From an uncultured Lachnospiraceae bacterium (GTDB taxonomy: Bacteria > Bacillota > Clostridia > Lachnospirales > Lachnospiraceae), in contig CALZIE010000004.1 in NCBI GenBank assembly GCA_945787565.1, forward strand, positions 1 to 47,658: DNA of 47,658 bases. The letters are read 5' to 3'. The notes beneath the pieces were generated by a model. It did not search any database. It saw only the letters and a list, made by a program, of their open reading frames with translations, and was not told the DNA's origin. This document shows positions 6,946 through 17,631 of this stretch, piece after piece. Position 1 is the first letter of the stretch, and each line of letters starts with the position of its first letter. Both the position numbers and the translations under genes were made by a program.

Positions 6946-9900
6946 ATGGATAAAAACAGAATACGTCCAGTTAAAATTGGTAAAGGCGTAAGAATGAGCT
7001 ACTCGAAGCAAAAAGAAGTACTTGAAATGCCAAATCTCATTGAAGTTCAGAAAGATTCCTACAAATGGTTTTTGGAGGAAGGCTTAAATGAAGTATTTGC
7101 TGATATTTCGCCAATCGAGGACTACAGTGGCCATCTTAGCCTAGAGTTTGTCAGCTTCCAGCTTTGTGAAGATGATGTCAAGTATTCAATTGAAGAGTGC
7201 AAAGAAAGAGATGCAACATATGCGGCTCCGTTGAAAGTAAAAGTGAGACTTCGTAACAAAGAAAATGATGAAATCAACGAACATGATATTTTCATGGGCG
7301 ACTTACCATTAATGACTGAAACAGGTACTTTCGTAATTAACGGTGCCGAACGAGTTATTGTTAGCCAGTTGGTACGTTCCCCTGGTATATATTATGCAAT
7401 CGGCCATGATAAGATCGGTAAAGAATTATATTCTTGTACTGTTATCCCAAATCGTGGTGCATGGTTAGAATATGAAACAGATTCTAACGATGTGTTCTAT
7501 GTTCGTGTTGACCGTAACAGAAAAGTGCCAATTACAGTATTAATTCGTGCACTTGGTATCGGAACAAACGCAGAAATCACTGAACTGTTCGGCGAAGAGC
7601 CAAAGATCTTAGCATCTTTCGCAAAGGATCCTTCTGATAACTACCAGGACGGTCTTTTAGAATTATATAAGAAGTTACGTCCAGGTGAACCACTTTCCGT
7701 AGAAAGTGCAGAATCCTTAATCAACAGCATGTTCTTTGATGCAAGAAGATATGATCTTGCAAAAGTAGGACGTTATAAATTCAACAAGAAGTTACACTTA
7801 AAGAATCGTGTTACAGGATTTAATTTAGCTGAAGACGTAATTGATATGTCAACAGGTGAAATTGTAGCAGAAGCAGGCACCACAATCAGTGAAGAACTTG
7901 CAACTCAGATTCAGAATCTTGCGATCCCATACATCATGGTACAAGCAGAAGAGCGTAACGTGAAGGTTCTTTCTAACTTAATGGTAGACTTAGAATCTTA
8001 TGTTGATTGCAATAAATTAGATCTTGGTATTGAAGAAGACGTTTACTACCCAGTACTTCGCGGTATCTTAGATACTTACGATAACATCGAAGATATCAAA
8101 GAAGCGATCAGAAAGAATGTAAATGAATTAGTTCCAAAGCATATTACAAAAGAAGACATCATTGCTTCTATTAACTACAATATGCATTTAGAATACGGCC
8201 TTGGCAATGCGGACGATATCGACCACTTAGGTAACCGTCGTATCCGTGCGGTTGGTGAGTTATTACAGAACCAGTACAGAATCGGTTTATCCAGAATGGA
8301 ACGTGTTGTACGTGAACGTATGACAACTCAGGATTTAGAAGGCATCAGCCCGCAGTCCTTAATCAATATCAAGCCAGTTACCGCTGCGGTAAAAGAATTC
8401 TTCGGAAGTTCTCAGTTATCACAGTTCATGGATCAGAACAACCCTCTTAGTGAATTAACTCATAAGAGACGTTTATCTGCCTTAGGTCCTGGTGGTTTAT
8501 CAAGAGATCGTGCCGGATTCGAAGTTCGAGATGTTCACTACTCCCACTACGGAAGAATGTGTCCAATCGAAACTCCTGAAGGTCCTAACATCGGTCTTAT
8601 CAACTCCCTTGCTTCTTATGCAAGAATTAATGAATACGGCTTTATCGAAGCACCTTACCGTAAGGTTGATAAATCCGATCCATTAAACCCAAGAGTAACA
8701 GATGAAGTTGTTTATTTAACAGCGGATGAAGAAGATAAATTCGTAGTAGCACAGGCGAATGAACCACTTGATGAAAATGGTTACTTCATAAGTAATAACG
8801 TATCCGGTCGTTATAGAGAAGAAACATCTCTATTCGAAAAGAGAAAGATCGACTTAATGGACGTATCTCCTAAGATGGTATTCTCTGTTGCGACAGCGAT
8901 GATTCCTTTCTTACAGAACGATGATGCGAACCGTGCGTTAATGGGATCTAACATGCAGCGTCAGGCCGTTCCACTACTATTTAGTGAAGCTCCTGTAGTT
9001 GGTACAGGTATGGAAACTAAGACAGCAGTTGACTCCGGTGTTTGTGTAGTTGCAAAGAAAGCTGGTACAGTAGAACGCTCAACAAACCGTGAAATCACAA
9101 TTAAGAACGATGACGGCACTAAGACAGATTACAAATTAGTGAAGTTCTCAAGATCCAACCAGGGTACTTGTATGAACCAGAGACCAATCGTTGTTAAGGG
9201 CGATCACGTAGAAGAAGGTCAGGTAATCGCTGACGGTCCATCTACAGCAAACGGTGAATTAGCTCTTGGTAAGAACCCTCTTATCGGTTTCATGACATGG
9301 GAAGGTTATAACTACGAAGATGCTGTATTATTAAGTGAACGTTTAGTACAGCAGGATGTTTATACTTCTGTTCATATTGAAGAATACGAAGCAGAAGCTC
9401 GTGACACAAAACTCGGACCAGAAGAAATCACACGTGATGTTCCTGGTGTCGGCGATGAAGCGCTTAAGGATCTTGATGAAAGAGGTATCATCAGAATCGG
9501 TGCAGAAGTTCGTGCCGGTGATATCTTAGTTGGTAAGGTAACTCCAAAGGGAGAAACAGAATTAACAGCAGAAGAAAGATTACTTCGTGCAATCTTCGGC
9601 GAAAAAGCAAGAGAAGTAAGAGATACTTCCCTTCGTGTACCTCATGGTGAATACGGTATCATCGTTGATGCTAAGGTATTTACAAGAGAAAACGGTGACG
9701 AATTAAGCCCTGGCGTAAATCAGACTGTACGTGTTTATATCGCACAGAAGAGAAAAATCCAGGTTGGTGATAAGATGGCCGGCCGTCATGGTAACAAGGG
9801 TGTTGTTTCCCGTGTATTACCAGTAGAAGACATGCCATTCTTACCAAACGGACGTCCGCTTGATATCGTTCTTAACCCTCTAGGCGTACCTTCTCGTATG

Positions 9901-10821
9901 AACATCGGTCAGGTACTTGAAATCCACTTAAGCTTAGCTGCTAAAGTGCTTGGTTTCAACGTTGCAACACCAGTATTTGATGGTGCAAACGAATTTGATA
10001 TTATGGATACTCTTGAAATGGCTAATGACTATGTCAACACACCACTTGAAGAGTTTGAAGAAAAATATAAAGATCAGTTAAATCCAGAAGTTATGGATTA
10101 CTTAATCAATAACCAGGATTACAGAAAAGAATGGGAAGGCGTTCCTATCAGACGTGATGGTAAAGTAAGACTTCGTGATGGTAGAACAGGTGAATACTTC
10201 GACGGCGCAGTTACTGTCGGATTCATGCACTACTTAAAACTTCACCACTTAGTAGATGATAAGATCCATGCACGTTCAACCGGTCCTTACTCACTTGTAA
10301 CTCAGCAGCCACTTGGTGGTAAAGCTCAGTTCGGTGGACAGAGATTCGGTGAAATGGAAGTTTGGGCACTAGAAGCATACGGTGCTGCTCATATCTTACA
10401 GGAAATCTTAACAGTTAAGTCCGATGATGTTACAGGACGTGTTAAGACTTACGAAGCAATTATTAAAGGCGATAATATATCAGAGCCTGGTATCCCAGAA
10501 TCCTTTAAAGTACTTCTTAAGGAACTTCAGTCTCTTGCACTTGATGTTACTGTACTTGATGAAAACGGCAACGAAATCAAGATGACAGAGAATATTGATT
10601 ACGGCGATACCGATTTAACTCCATTAATTGAAGGCGACAATAACTTTGGTTATAACGAAGGTTATGAAGATGCCGGCTACAGTGAAGTTAATCCGGACGA
10701 AGAAGGCAGTTCCGATGTAACAATCGAGCCAGAAATGGATATGGATTCCGATTCTGAAAGCTTAGATTTTGGTGATGCAAGCGAACTTAACTTTGGGGAA
10801 ATGGATGATTTCGACGAATAA
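6946..10821 (+). CDS. rpoB: RNA polymerase beta subunit
   Basis: A 1291-residue beta subunit forming one side of the polymerase cleft. The rifampicin-binding cluster reads S-Q-L-S-Q-F-M-D-Q (489-497) and continues to L-T-H-K-R-R-L-S (504-511). The positions equivalent to E. coli D516, H526 and S531 are D496, H506 and S511, all the sensitive type. [12 protein letters not shown] and the C-terminal clamp segment are present. The last 70 residues form an acidic Asp/Glu/Ser tail, longer than in B. subtilis. ATG 6946 is chosen because AAGGGGTGA at 6930-6937 is correctly spaced. A GTG at 6934 lies inside that site. Confidence 0.98.
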   Translation: MDKNRIRPVKIGKGVRMSYSKQKEVLEMPNLIEVQKDSYKWFLEEGLNEVFADISPIEDYSGHLSLEFVSFQLCEDDVKYSIEECKERDATYAAPLKVKVRLRNKENDEINEHDIFMGDLPLMTETGTFVINGAERVIVSQLVRSPGIYYAIGHDKIGKELYSCTVIPNRGAWLEYETDSNDVFYVRVDRNRKVPITVLIRALGIGTNAEITELFGEEPKILASFAKDPSDNYQDGLLELYKKLRPGEPLSVESAESLINSMFFDARRYDLAKVGRYKFNKKLHLKNRVTGFNLAEDVIDMSTGEIVAEAGTTISEELATQIQNLAIPYIMVQAEERNVKVLSNLMVDLESYVDCNKLDLGIEEDVYYPVLRGILDTYDNIEDIKEAIRKNVNELVPKHITKEDIIASINYNMHLEYGLGNADDIDHLGNRRIRAVGELLQNQYRIGLSRMERVVRERMTTQDLEGISPQSLINIKPVTAAVKEFFGSSQLSQFMDQNNPLSELTHKRRLSALGPGGLSRDRAGFEVRDVHYSHYGRMCPIETPEGPNIGLINSLASYARINEYGFIEAPYRKVDKSDPLNPRVTDEVVYLTADEEDKFVVAQANEPLDENGYFISNNVSGRYREETSLFEKRKIDLMDVSPKMVFSVATAMIPFLQNDDANRALMGSNMQRQAVPLLFSEAPVVGTGMETKTAVDSGVCVVAKKAGTVERSTNREITIKNDDGTKTDYKLVKFSRSNQGTCMNQRPIVVKGDHVEEGQVIADGPSTANGELALGKNPLIGFMTWEGYNYEDAVLLSERLVQQDVYTSVHIEEYEAEARDTKLGPEEITRDVPGVGDEALKDLDERGIIRIGAEVRAGDILVGKVTPKGETELTAEERLLRAIFGEKAREVRDTSLRVPHGEYGIIVDAKVFTRENGDELSPGVNQTVRVYIAQKRKIQVGDKMAGRHGNKGVVSRVLPVEDMPFLPNGRPLDIVLNPLGVPSRMNIGQVLEIHLSLAAKVLGFNVATPVFDGANEFDIMDTLEMANDYVNTPLEEFEEKYKDQLNPEVMDYLINNQDYRKEWEGVPIRRDGKVRLRDGRTGEYFDGAVTVGFMHYLKLHHLVDDKIHARSTGPYSLVTQQPLGGKAQFGGQRFGEMEVWALEAYGAAHILQEILTVKSDDVTGRVKTYEAIIKGDNISEPGIPESFKVLLKELQSLALDVTVLDENGNEIKMTENIDYGDTDLTPLIEGDNNFGYNEGYEDAGYSEVNPDEEGSSDVTIEPEMDMDSDSESLDFGDASELNFGEMDDFDE

Positions 10822-10839
10822 CACTGAAGGGAGTGCCAG

Positions 10840-13800
10840 ATGATGCCAACAGAGATGATAAATGAAAGCGTTAAGGAAGCAACCTATGACGCGATTAAAA
10901 TTGGTCTGGCTTCACCGGAGAAGATCTTAGAATGGTCTAGAGGCGAAGTTAGAAAACCAGAAACAATCAACTATAGAACATTAAAGCCAGAAAAAGACGG
11001 TTTATTCTGTGAAAGAATTTTTGGACCAAGCAAAGACTGGGAATGTCATTGTGGTAAGTACAAAAAAATTCGTTATAAAGGCGTTGTATGTGATAGATGT
11101 GGTGTTGAAGTAACAAAAGCAAGCGTGCGCCGTGAAAGAATGGGTCACATCAAACTTGCTGCACCAGTATCCCACATCTGGTACTTCAAGGGAATCCCTA
11201 GTAGAATGGGTCTAATTTTAGACCTTTCTCCTAGAACCCTTGAAAAGGTACTATACTTCGCATCTTATATCGTACTTGACAGAGGCAATACTGATTTACA
11301 GTATAAGCAGGTGTTAAACGAAAAAGAATACAGAGAAGCTTATGATAAATACGGAAATACATTCCGTGTAGGCATGGGTGCAGAAGCGATTCAGGAACTT
11401 CTTGAAAAAGAATCTGCTGAATTAAAGAAGGGATTAAAAGAATCCACTGGACAGAAAAGAGCAAGAATTATCAAACGTTTAGAAGTTGTAGAAGCATTCC
11501 GTGAATCTCACAACAAACCTGAATGGATGATTATGACTGTAATCCCTGTAATCCCTCCAGATTTACGTCCAATGGTACAGTTAGACGGTGGTCGTTTTGC
11601 TACTTCTGATATGAATGATTTATACAGAAGAATCATTAACCGTAACAACCGTTTATCCAGATTATTAGATCTTGGTGCACCTGATATCATCGTTCGTAAT
11701 GAAAAGAGAATGTTACAGGAAGCAGTTGATGCATTAATCGACAACGGCCGTAGAGGACGTCCTGTTACAGGACCTGGTAACCGTCCATTAAAATCCTTAT
11801 CTGATATGTTAAAAGGTAAGCAGGGACGTTTCCGTCAGAACTTACTTGGTAAACGTGTTGACTACTCCGGACGTTCCGTTATCGTAGTAGGACCAGAACT
11901 TAAGATTTACCAGTGTGGTCTTCCAAAAGAAATGGCAATCGAATTATTCAAGCCTTTCGTAATGAAAGAACTTGTTGCTAAGGGTACTGCCCATAACATC
12001 AAATCTGCTAAGAAGATGGTTGAACGTCTTCAGACAGAAGTATGGGATATCTTAGAAGAGGTAATCCGTGAGCATCCAGTTATGCTTAACCGAGCACCTA
12101 CACTTCATAGACTTGGTATTCAGGCATTCGAACCAATCTTAGTAGAAGGTAAGGCTATTAAGCTTCACCCACTTGTATGTACTGCGTTCAACGCCGACTT
12201 CGATGGTGACCAGATGGCTGTGCATTTACCACTTTCCGTAGAAGCACAGGCAGAATGTCGTTTCTTATTACTTTCTCCCAACAACCTGCTGAAGCCCTCC
12301 GATGGTGGTCCAGTAGCCGTTCCTTCTCAGGATATGGTACTTGGTATTTATTACTTAACATTAATGAAGCCAGGTGATTTAGGTGAAGGCAAATGCTTCA
12401 AGAGCCTTAATGAAGCAATCTTAGCTTATGAAAATAATGCAATCTCTCTTCATTCCAAGATCAAGGTCTTAAGATCTGGTATCAACAATGAAGGTGTAGA
12501 AGAAAGAAAATTCATAGAATCCACAGTTGGTCGTTTCATTTTCAATGAAATCATCAGCCAGGATCTTGGATTTGTAGATAGAACAAACCCAGAGAACTTC
12601 TTAACACTTGAAGTTGACTTCCATGTAGGAAAGAAACAGTTAAAGAAGATTCTTGAAAAATGCATCAATACTCATGGTGCAACAAAGACTGCTGAAACAC
12701 TTGATGCAATCAAGTCTTTAGGTTACAAATACTCTACACGTGCTGCTATGACCGTATCTATTTCTGATATGACCGTGCCAGCGGCGAAGAAAGATATCTT
12801 AGCAGCTGCTGAAGTTCAGGTAGAGCGTATTTCTAAGAACTTCCGTCGTGGTTTAATGACAGAAGAAGAACGTTATAAAGCAGTAATCGAAACTTGGAAA
12901 GAAGCCGATGATGAAATCACTAGAGAGCTTCTTGACGGTCTTGATAAATACAACAACATCTACATGATGGCTGACTCCGGTGCCCGTGGTTCCGAAAAGC
13001 AGATCAAACAGTTAGCCGGTATGCGTGGTCTGATGGCCGATACATCCGGTAAGACAATCGAATTACCTATCAAAGCGAACTTCCGTGAAGGTCTTGACGT
13101 ACTGGAATACTTCATCTCTGCGCATGGTGCTCGTAAAGGTCTTTCCGATACAGCTCTTCGTACAGCCGATTCCGGTTACTTAACTCGTCGTCTTGTAGAC
13201 GTATCACAGGACTTAATCATCCGTGAAGTAGATTGTTGCGAATCTACAGGTGCTACAGAAATCCCAGGTATGTGGATTAAAGCATTCACAGATGGTAAGG
13301 AAGTGATCGAAAGCCTTGAAGAAAGAATCACAGGACGTTATGCATGTGAAGATATGCTTGATGATAATGGTGAAATCATCGTTAAGAAGAACCATATGAT
13401 CACACCAAAACGTGCTGCTAAGATTTGTGCTACTAAGGCAATCGTTGATGCAGGATATGATGCTAAGATCAAGATCCGTAACGTATTAAGCTGCCGTTCT
13501 CATATCGGTGTATGTGCAAAATGTTACGGTGCGAATATGGCAACTGGTGAAGCCGTTCAGGTTGGTGAAGCAGTTGGTATTATCGCAGCTCAGTCTATCG
13601 GTGAACCAGGTACACAGCTTACAATGCGTACTTTCCATACAGGTGGTGTAGCCGGTGACGATATCACACAGGGTCTTCCTCGTGTCGAAGAACTTTTCGA
13701 AGCAAGAAAGCCAAAGGGTCTTGCTATCATCGCAGAGTTCGGTGGTATCGTATCCATTAAAGATACTAAGAAGAAACGTGAAGTTATCGTAACAAACTCA

Positions 13801-14553
13801 GAAACAGCTGAAACTAAGGCATACTTAATCCCTTACGGTTCCAGAATCAAAGTTATGGATAACCAGATCATTGAAGCTGGTGATGAATTAACAGAAGGTT
13901 CTGTAAATCCACACGATATCTTAAAGATCAAAGGTGTTCGTGCCGTACAGGATTACATGCTTCAGGAAGTTCAGAGAGTTTACCGTTTACAGGGTGTAGA
14001 AATCAATGATAAGCATATCGAAGTTATCGTACGTCAGATGTTAAAGAAGATCCGTATCGAAAACAACGGTGATACTGAATTCTTACCAGGTACAATGGTA
14101 GATATCCTTGAATACGAAGATGCAAACGAAGCACTCATCAAGGAAGGCAAAGAGCCAGCAGAAGGCAAGCAGGTAATGCTTGGTATTACAAAGGCTTCTC
14201 TTGCAACAAACTCCTTCTTATCAGCAGCTTCCTTCCAGGAAACAACTAAGGTTCTTACCGAAGCAGCGATCAAAGGTAAGATCGATCCACTTATCGGTCT
14301 TAAGGAAAACGTTATTATTGGTAAGTTAATCCCAGCTGGTACCGGTATGAAACAGTACCGCAATATCAAACTGGATACTGATATGGATGAAGAAGTAATG
14401 ATTTCTGAAGATTTAGATGGCGGCAGCTATGAAGGCGACTTCGTAAATGGCGCACCTAAGAAAGAACTTTACTCTGCAAGCTTCGAAACAGACGATAGTA
14501 CAGATTTCTCTGAATCTTTCTTAGATGATTCTTTTGATGATATAGACGAATAG
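10840..14553 (+). CDS. rpoC: RNA polymerase beta' subunit
   Basis: A 1237-residue beta' subunit. The N-terminal zinc ribbon uses C69, C71, C84 and C87. The catalytic magnesium loop NADFDGD spans 451-457. A second cysteine cluster ([11 protein letters not shown]) and the bridge-helix/trigger-loop region with M-R-T-F-H-T-G-G (from 929) follow. The tail is Asp/Ser/Glu-rich, like that of the beta subunit. The gene begins 18 bases after rpoB behind GAAGGGAG. Adjacent ATGs at 10840 and 10843 are both possible starts. No intrinsic terminator with a T-run follows; hairpin copy 3 begins 17 bases after the stop. Confidence 0.98.
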   Translation: MMPTEMINESVKEATYDAIKIGLASPEKILEWSRGEVRKPETINYRTLKPEKDGLFCERIFGPSKDWECHCGKYKKIRYKGVVCDRCGVEVTKASVRRERMGHIKLAAPVSHIWYFKGIPSRMGLILDLSPRTLEKVLYFASYIVLDRGNTDLQYKQVLNEKEYREAYDKYGNTFRVGMGAEAIQELLEKESAELKKGLKESTGQKRARIIKRLEVVEAFRESHNKPEWMIMTVIPVIPPDLRPMVQLDGGRFATSDMNDLYRRIINRNNRLSRLLDLGAPDIIVRNEKRMLQEAVDALIDNGRRGRPVTGPGNRPLKSLSDMLKGKQGRFRQNLLGKRVDYSGRSVIVVGPELKIYQCGLPKEMAIELFKPFVMKELVAKGTAHNIKSAKKMVERLQTEVWDILEEVIREHPVMLNRAPTLHRLGIQAFEPILVEGKAIKLHPLVCTAFNADFDGDQMAVHLPLSVEAQAECRFLLLSPNNLLKPSDGGPVAVPSQDMVLGIYYLTLMKPGDLGEGKCFKSLNEAILAYENNAISLHSKIKVLRSGINNEGVEERKFIESTVGRFIFNEIISQDLGFVDRTNPENFLTLEVDFHVGKKQLKKILEKCINTHGATKTAETLDAIKSLGYKYSTRAAMTVSISDMTVPAAKKDILAAAEVQVERISKNFRRGLMTEEERYKAVIETWKEADDEITRELLDGLDKYNNIYMMADSGARGSEKQIKQLAGMRGLMADTSGKTIELPIKANFREGLDVLEYFISAHGARKGLSDTALRTADSGYLTRRLVDVSQDLIIREVDCCESTGATEIPGMWIKAFTDGKEVIESLEERITGRYACEDMLDDNGEIIVKKNHMITPKRAAKICATKAIVDAGYDAKIKIRNVLSCRSHIGVCAKCYGANMATGEAVQVGEAVGIIAAQSIGEPGTQLTMRTFHTGGVAGDDITQGLPRVEELFEARKPKGLAIIAEFGGIVSIKDTKKKREVIVTNSETAETKAYLIPYGSRIKVMDNQIIEAGDELTEGSVNPHDILKIKGVRAVQDYMLQEVQRVYRLQGVEINDKHIEVIVRQMLKKIRIENNGDTEFLPGTMVDILEYEDANEALIKEGKEPAEGKQVMLGITKASLATNSFLSAASFQETTKVLTEAAIKGKIDPLIGLKENVIIGKLIPAGTGMKQYRNIKLDTDMDEEVMISEDLDGGSYEGDFVNGAPKKELYSASFETDDSTDFSESFLDDSFDDIDE

Positions 14554-14570
14554 AGAGAAATCCAGGATGC

Positions 14571-14773
14571 AGCACTAAGATGCGGCAGTCCCGGAGGTGC
14601 TATGGGGTCCGAATGTTCGGACGCATGAGCGGACAAAAAAGCCCACCAGACCTTGACTATCAGACAGTGAAATACCTATCTGCTATTCAAGGTCTGGTGG
14701 GCTTTTTTGTTCGTCATGAGCCGGACATTCCGGACCCCATAGCACCTCCGGAACTGCCGCATCTTAGTGTGCC
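14571..14773 (+). repeat. Long hairpin element, copy 3
   Basis: The arms differ completely from copies 1-2 outside the shared motifs (for example GGAGGTGCTATGGGGTCCG and its complement) but pair almost perfectly. The conserved parts are unchanged: GTTCGGACGCATGAGCGGACAA-type left motif, CTATCAGACAG and CTATTCAA at the tip, and the matching right motif with CATGAGCC. The tip helix has one C-A mismatch (CAGACAG versus CTATCTG). It lies immediately after the rpoC stop codon, where a terminator would be expected. The first T-rich stretch comes about 30 bases later. Confidence 0.9.
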
Positions 14774-15004
14774 ATAGCGAGGGCTCTTCTATGTAGTCTT
14801 TTTTGAGTCTTATAGAAAGAAATGTAGAGAGAAATGCAGAGAGAAAAACCGAAAGAAATACAAAAAGAAGTACAAAGAAATATAAGGAGAAATACAAGAA
14901 GAAAAGTATAAGAGAAAAGACAAAAGATAATACATAATGGAGAGAGAAATCTGGTAGGTAGAATGGTATAGGGGAATGGAAAGAATTTGTAGGAATTAAG
15001 GGAT
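14774..15004. other. Purine-rich intergenic tract
   Basis: 14805-14960 on the + strand is composed of A/G-rich iterations such as AGAGAGAAAT, GAAAGAAAT and AAGGAGAAAT, with very few C residues. No gene is supported on either strand. Similar tracts follow hairpin copies 1 and 4. Confidence 0.6.
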
Positions 15005-15032
15005 TTGCTAGTAATAGTGGGGATTATATATT
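15005..15032 (+). promoter_or_regulatory. Possible promoter of the PAP2 gene
   Basis: TTGCTA (15005-15010) and TATATT (15027-15032) at 16-base spacing; a TATAAT at 15032-15037 overlaps but is spaced less well. Either could serve. Confidence 0.45.
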
Positions 15033-15065
15033 ATAATACTTTAGAGAAAATAAGGAGGTACTGTT

Positions 15066-15956
15066 GTGGATTTTTTACGATTTTTAGAAGAGATACGTAA
15101 TCCTGTGGCAACATCAATTTTTAAGATGTTTACGCTGCTTGCAGAAGAGGCTGTGATTATAGGCGTGATTTGTCTGTTATACTGGTGTGTAAATAAGGCG
15201 CTGGCATATAAGACATGCTTTGCTTATTTTATTTCTGGTCTTGTTGTTCAAGCGCTTAAGATTACATTCCGCGTACCAAGACCATGGGTTAAGGATCCAT
15301 CATTTCATCCGGTGGGAGATGCGATAGAGACGGCTACTGGATATTCATTCCCAAGTGGACATACGCAGTCAGCTACTGCTTTGTATGGAACGCTTGGAAC
15401 ACAGACAAAGAGAAAGGCATGGAGGATTTTCTGGTTTGTCAGCATTGCTGGAGTTGCATTTTCTAGAATGTATCTCGGTGTACATACACCTCAGGATGTA
15501 CTGGTATCATTTACGGTATCAACTCTCTTGATTTGGGGTATGAATGTGGTTATGCGTAAGACAGGAGAGAATCTGAATAAAGAAGTGGTTGCACTTCTTA
15601 TGATAGGGGCTTCGATTGCTGTTATAGCATATTCCGTGATTCTTTTAAAGAATGGGACGATTGAACTAAAATATGCATCGGATTGCTGTAAGGCAGGCGG
15701 TGCAGGTGTTGGTTTTGCAATCGGCTGGTATATAGAGAGAAAATATATCAATTTCAAGGAACGTGCTTGTAGCAATGGTATGCAGGTGATAAAATATGTG
15801 ATAGGGATTGGCATAGCGCTTGGCTTAAAAGCAGGGCTTAAAGTGATATTAGGATCAACCATTCCAATGGATATCATCCGTTATATGATTGTGGTGCTAT
15901 GGATCACCGCCATTTATCCGGTATTTATTAAGAAATTTTTTACGAAAGAAGCCTAG
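15066..15956 (+). CDS. PAP2-family membrane phosphatase
   Basis: A 296-residue multi-span membrane protein with the three phosphatase motifs of the PAP2/type 2 phosphatidic acid phosphatase superfamily: K65...R69-x-x-R72-P, P96-S-G-H99, and S-R134-M-Y-L-G-V-H140. H99 and H140 are the expected catalytic pair facing the outer side of the membrane. Family members dephosphorylate lipid phosphates such as phosphatidate, phosphatidylglycerophosphate or undecaprenyl pyrophosphate; the substrate cannot be read here. Several more hydrophobic segments follow the catalytic core. GTG start behind TAAGGAGGT. It appears to be a single-gene unit. Confidence 0.88.
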   Translation: MDFLRFLEEIRNPVATSIFKMFTLLAEEAVIIGVICLLYWCVNKALAYKTCFAYFISGLVVQALKITFRVPRPWVKDPSFHPVGDAIETATGYSFPSGHTQSATALYGTLGTQTKRKAWRIFWFVSIAGVAFSRMYLGVHTPQDVLVSFTVSTLLIWGMNVVMRKTGENLNKEVVALLMIGASIAVIAYSVILLKNGTIELKYASDCCKAGGAGVGFAIGWYIERKYINFKERACSNGMQVIKYVIGIGIALGLKAGLKVILGSTIPMDIIRYMIVVLWITAIYPVFIKKFFTKEA

Positions 15957-16102
15957 AACGACTGGATTTCATTGTTGGATGAAGATCTGTTTTTCCTGGG
16001 CATAGGTTCTCATCTGTTAGATAGAGGCAGGCAGAAAGTAATACTAGGGCTGTTATGCGTTTTAAGATGAGAGATAGTACTAGAAATGATAGGAGAAGTA
16101 AT

Positions 16103-16297
16103 ATGGAATTTAGAGAGTATATGGAAGGTTATGACCGTTCTTTTGATCAGAAGGAATTTGATGACCGTTTATGGGAAGCAATGCAGGACGACGATTTTGA
16201 ATTCGGTGAGGATTTTGAGTATTTCTTAAGAGAATATGGCATCAGTGATACACATGAATTCTTAAAGACAATCCGTATGCGCAAGAGATTCATGTAA
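16103..16297 (+). CDS. Small acidic protein of unknown function
   Basis: A 64-residue protein rich in Asp, Glu, Phe and Tyr with a basic end (I-R-M-R-K-R-F-M). The middle, D-D-D-F-E-F-G-E-D-F-E-Y-F-L-R, is strikingly acidic-aromatic. ATG 16103 has AGGAGAAG at 16091-16098. An upstream ATG (16055) has no ribosome-binding site. No signal peptide or membrane segment. I do not recognise a family. It sits alone between the PAP2 gene and fba, with no clear terminator before fba. Confidence 0.6.
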   Translation: MEFREYMEGYDRSFDQKEFDDRLWEAMQDDDFEFGEDFEYFLREYGISDTHEFLKTIRMRKRFM

Positions 16298-16306
16298 TTT
16301 TTGGTA

Positions 16307-16335
16307 TTTCTTTTTTATAAGGTATCCTGTATAAT
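16307..16335 (+). promoter_or_regulatory. Possible promoter of fba
   Basis: A perfect TATAAT lies at 16330-16335. At 17-base spacing the -35 position reads TTTCTT (16307-16312), a weak match. Confidence 0.45.
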
Positions 16336-16393
16336 GAAAAAGTATAAATTGTGATTTGGATAATAATCTAACAATGTGAAGGAGGATATAACC

Positions 16394-17257
16394 ATGTTAG
16401 TATCAGCAAAGGATATGCTTAATAAAGCAAAGGCAGGCAAATATGCAGTTGGCCAGTTTAATATTAACAACCTGGAATGGACAAAAGCAATTTTACAGAC
16501 AGCAGAGGAGATGAAATCCCCTGTTATTCTTGGTGTTTCTGCTGGCGCAGGAAAATATATGACAGGATTTAAGACAGTAGCTGCTATGGTTTCCGCTATG
16601 GTAGAAGATTTAGGCATTACTGTTCCTGTTGCACTACACTTGGATCACGGCAAGTATGAAGAGTGCTATCAGTGCATCGATGCAGGATTCTCATCCATTA
16701 TGTTCGATGGTTCTAAGTATTCCATTGAAGAGAATGTTGCAAAGACAAAAGAGCTGGTTAAAATCTGTGAGGAAAAAGGTTTGTCATTAGAAGCAGAAGT
16801 TGGTGCTATCGGCGGAGAAGAAGATGGTGTAGTTGGTACAGGCGAATGTGCAGATCCAGAAGAATGCAAACAGATTGCAGACCTTGGAGTAACTATGCTT
16901 GCAGCTGGTATCGGCAATATCCATGGTAAGTATCCTTCTAATTGGAAAGGCTTAAGTTTTGAGACATTAGATGCGGTACAGAAGCTTACAGGGGACATGC
17001 CATTAGTATTACACGGTGGTACAGGCATTCCAGAAGATATGATTAAAAAAGCAATCTCCTTAGGCGTGGCAAAAATCAATGTAAATACCGAGTGTCAGTT
17101 AACATTTGCAGCTGCAACACGTAAGTATATTGAAGAAGGCAAAGATTTAGAAGGCAAGGGATTTGATCCACGTAAGCTGTTAGCACCTGGTGTAGAAGCA
17201 ATTAAGGCTACAGTAAGAGAAAAAATGCAGTTATTTGGTTCTGTAAACAAAGCTTAA
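16394..17257 (+). CDS. fba: Class II fructose-bisphosphate aldolase
   Basis: A 287-residue zinc-dependent aldolase that cleaves fructose 1,6-bisphosphate to glyceraldehyde 3-phosphate and dihydroxyacetone phosphate in glycolysis. The metal/catalytic segment H82-x-D84-H85 is clear. E-A-E-V-G-x-x-G-G-E-E-D-G and the later zinc-ligand region with H-G-G-T-G-I-P follow, as in Firmicutes FbaA. ATG 16394 has AAGGAGG at 16379-16385; an upstream GTG at 16376 overlaps that site. Length is normal. Related class II aldolases act on tagatose bisphosphate, but a lone gene with a strong terminator fits a central glycolytic role. Confidence 0.93.
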   Translation: MLVSAKDMLNKAKAGKYAVGQFNINNLEWTKAILQTAEEMKSPVILGVSAGAGKYMTGFKTVAAMVSAMVEDLGITVPVALHLDHGKYEECYQCIDAGFSSIMFDGSKYSIEENVAKTKELVKICEEKGLSLEAEVGAIGGEEDGVVGTGECADPEECKQIADLGVTMLAAGIGNIHGKYPSNWKGLSFETLDAVQKLTGDMPLVLHGGTGIPEDMIKKAISLGVAKINVNTECQLTFAAATRKYIEEGKDLEGKGFDPRKLLAPGVEAIKATVREKMQLFGSVNKA

Positions 17258-17279
17258 GAAAAAGAAATAATGGAAAATA

Positions 17280-17335
17280 AAAGAGTCCGCTGCAGGATAT
17301 TTGTATTAAAAGATGCCTGCAGGGGCTCTTTTTTT
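17280..17335 (+). terminator. Terminator after fba
   Basis: AAAGAGTCC plus GCTGCAGG pair with CCTGCAGG plus GGCTCTTT across an 18-base loop, then a T-run. Confidence 0.85.
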
Positions 17336-17336
17336 A

Positions 17337-17500
17337 GTTCATAGGAAATTGCTCTGCAATTCCCTATGAATCAAAAACTCTCCGAGGGATGCGCGCTCCG
17401 CCTGCGGCTACGGCGCGACAAAGTGGCATCGCCCTGAGAAAGAAAGAGGTGCGGAGCTTAGAGTGGCGAAGCCACTTTGTTCTTCATAGAACCATAACAA
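17337..17500. repeat. GC-rich structured intergenic element
   Basis: Three inverted repeats sit back to back: TTCATAGGAAATTGC/GCAATTCCCTATGAA (17338-17374), a GC-rich centre with GCGCGCTCCGCCTGCGG and CTACGGCGCGAC, and CAAAGTGGC/GCCACTTTG spanning about 17419-17480. The base composition contrasts sharply with the AT-rich flanks. Only one copy is present in this window, so calling it a dispersed repeat is inference. Confidence 0.45.
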
Positions 17501-17551
17501 AAATATACATTGTTTCCTTTCTTTTAAATAACAAAAAATTACAAAAATTCC

Positions 17552-17580
17552 TTTACACTCCCAATCATCGGTGATATACT
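17552..17580 (+). promoter_or_regulatory. Promoter of the glycosylphosphotransferase operon
   Basis: TTTACA (17552-17557), 17 bases, TATACT (17575-17580). Confidence 0.7.
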
Positions 17581-17631
17581 TTTTAAAAGGAAATATTTGT
17601 ATATTCTATAAAGATGAAAGGCAGGGTACAA

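Noticed and set aside
8405..8480. Rifampicin-resistance change in rpoB
   Set aside because: Residues equivalent to D516, H526 and S531 are the sensitive type.
14571..14773. Copy 3 as the ordinary terminator of rpoC
   Set aside because: No T-run follows the stem. It may still cause termination or processing, but not by the standard intrinsic pattern.
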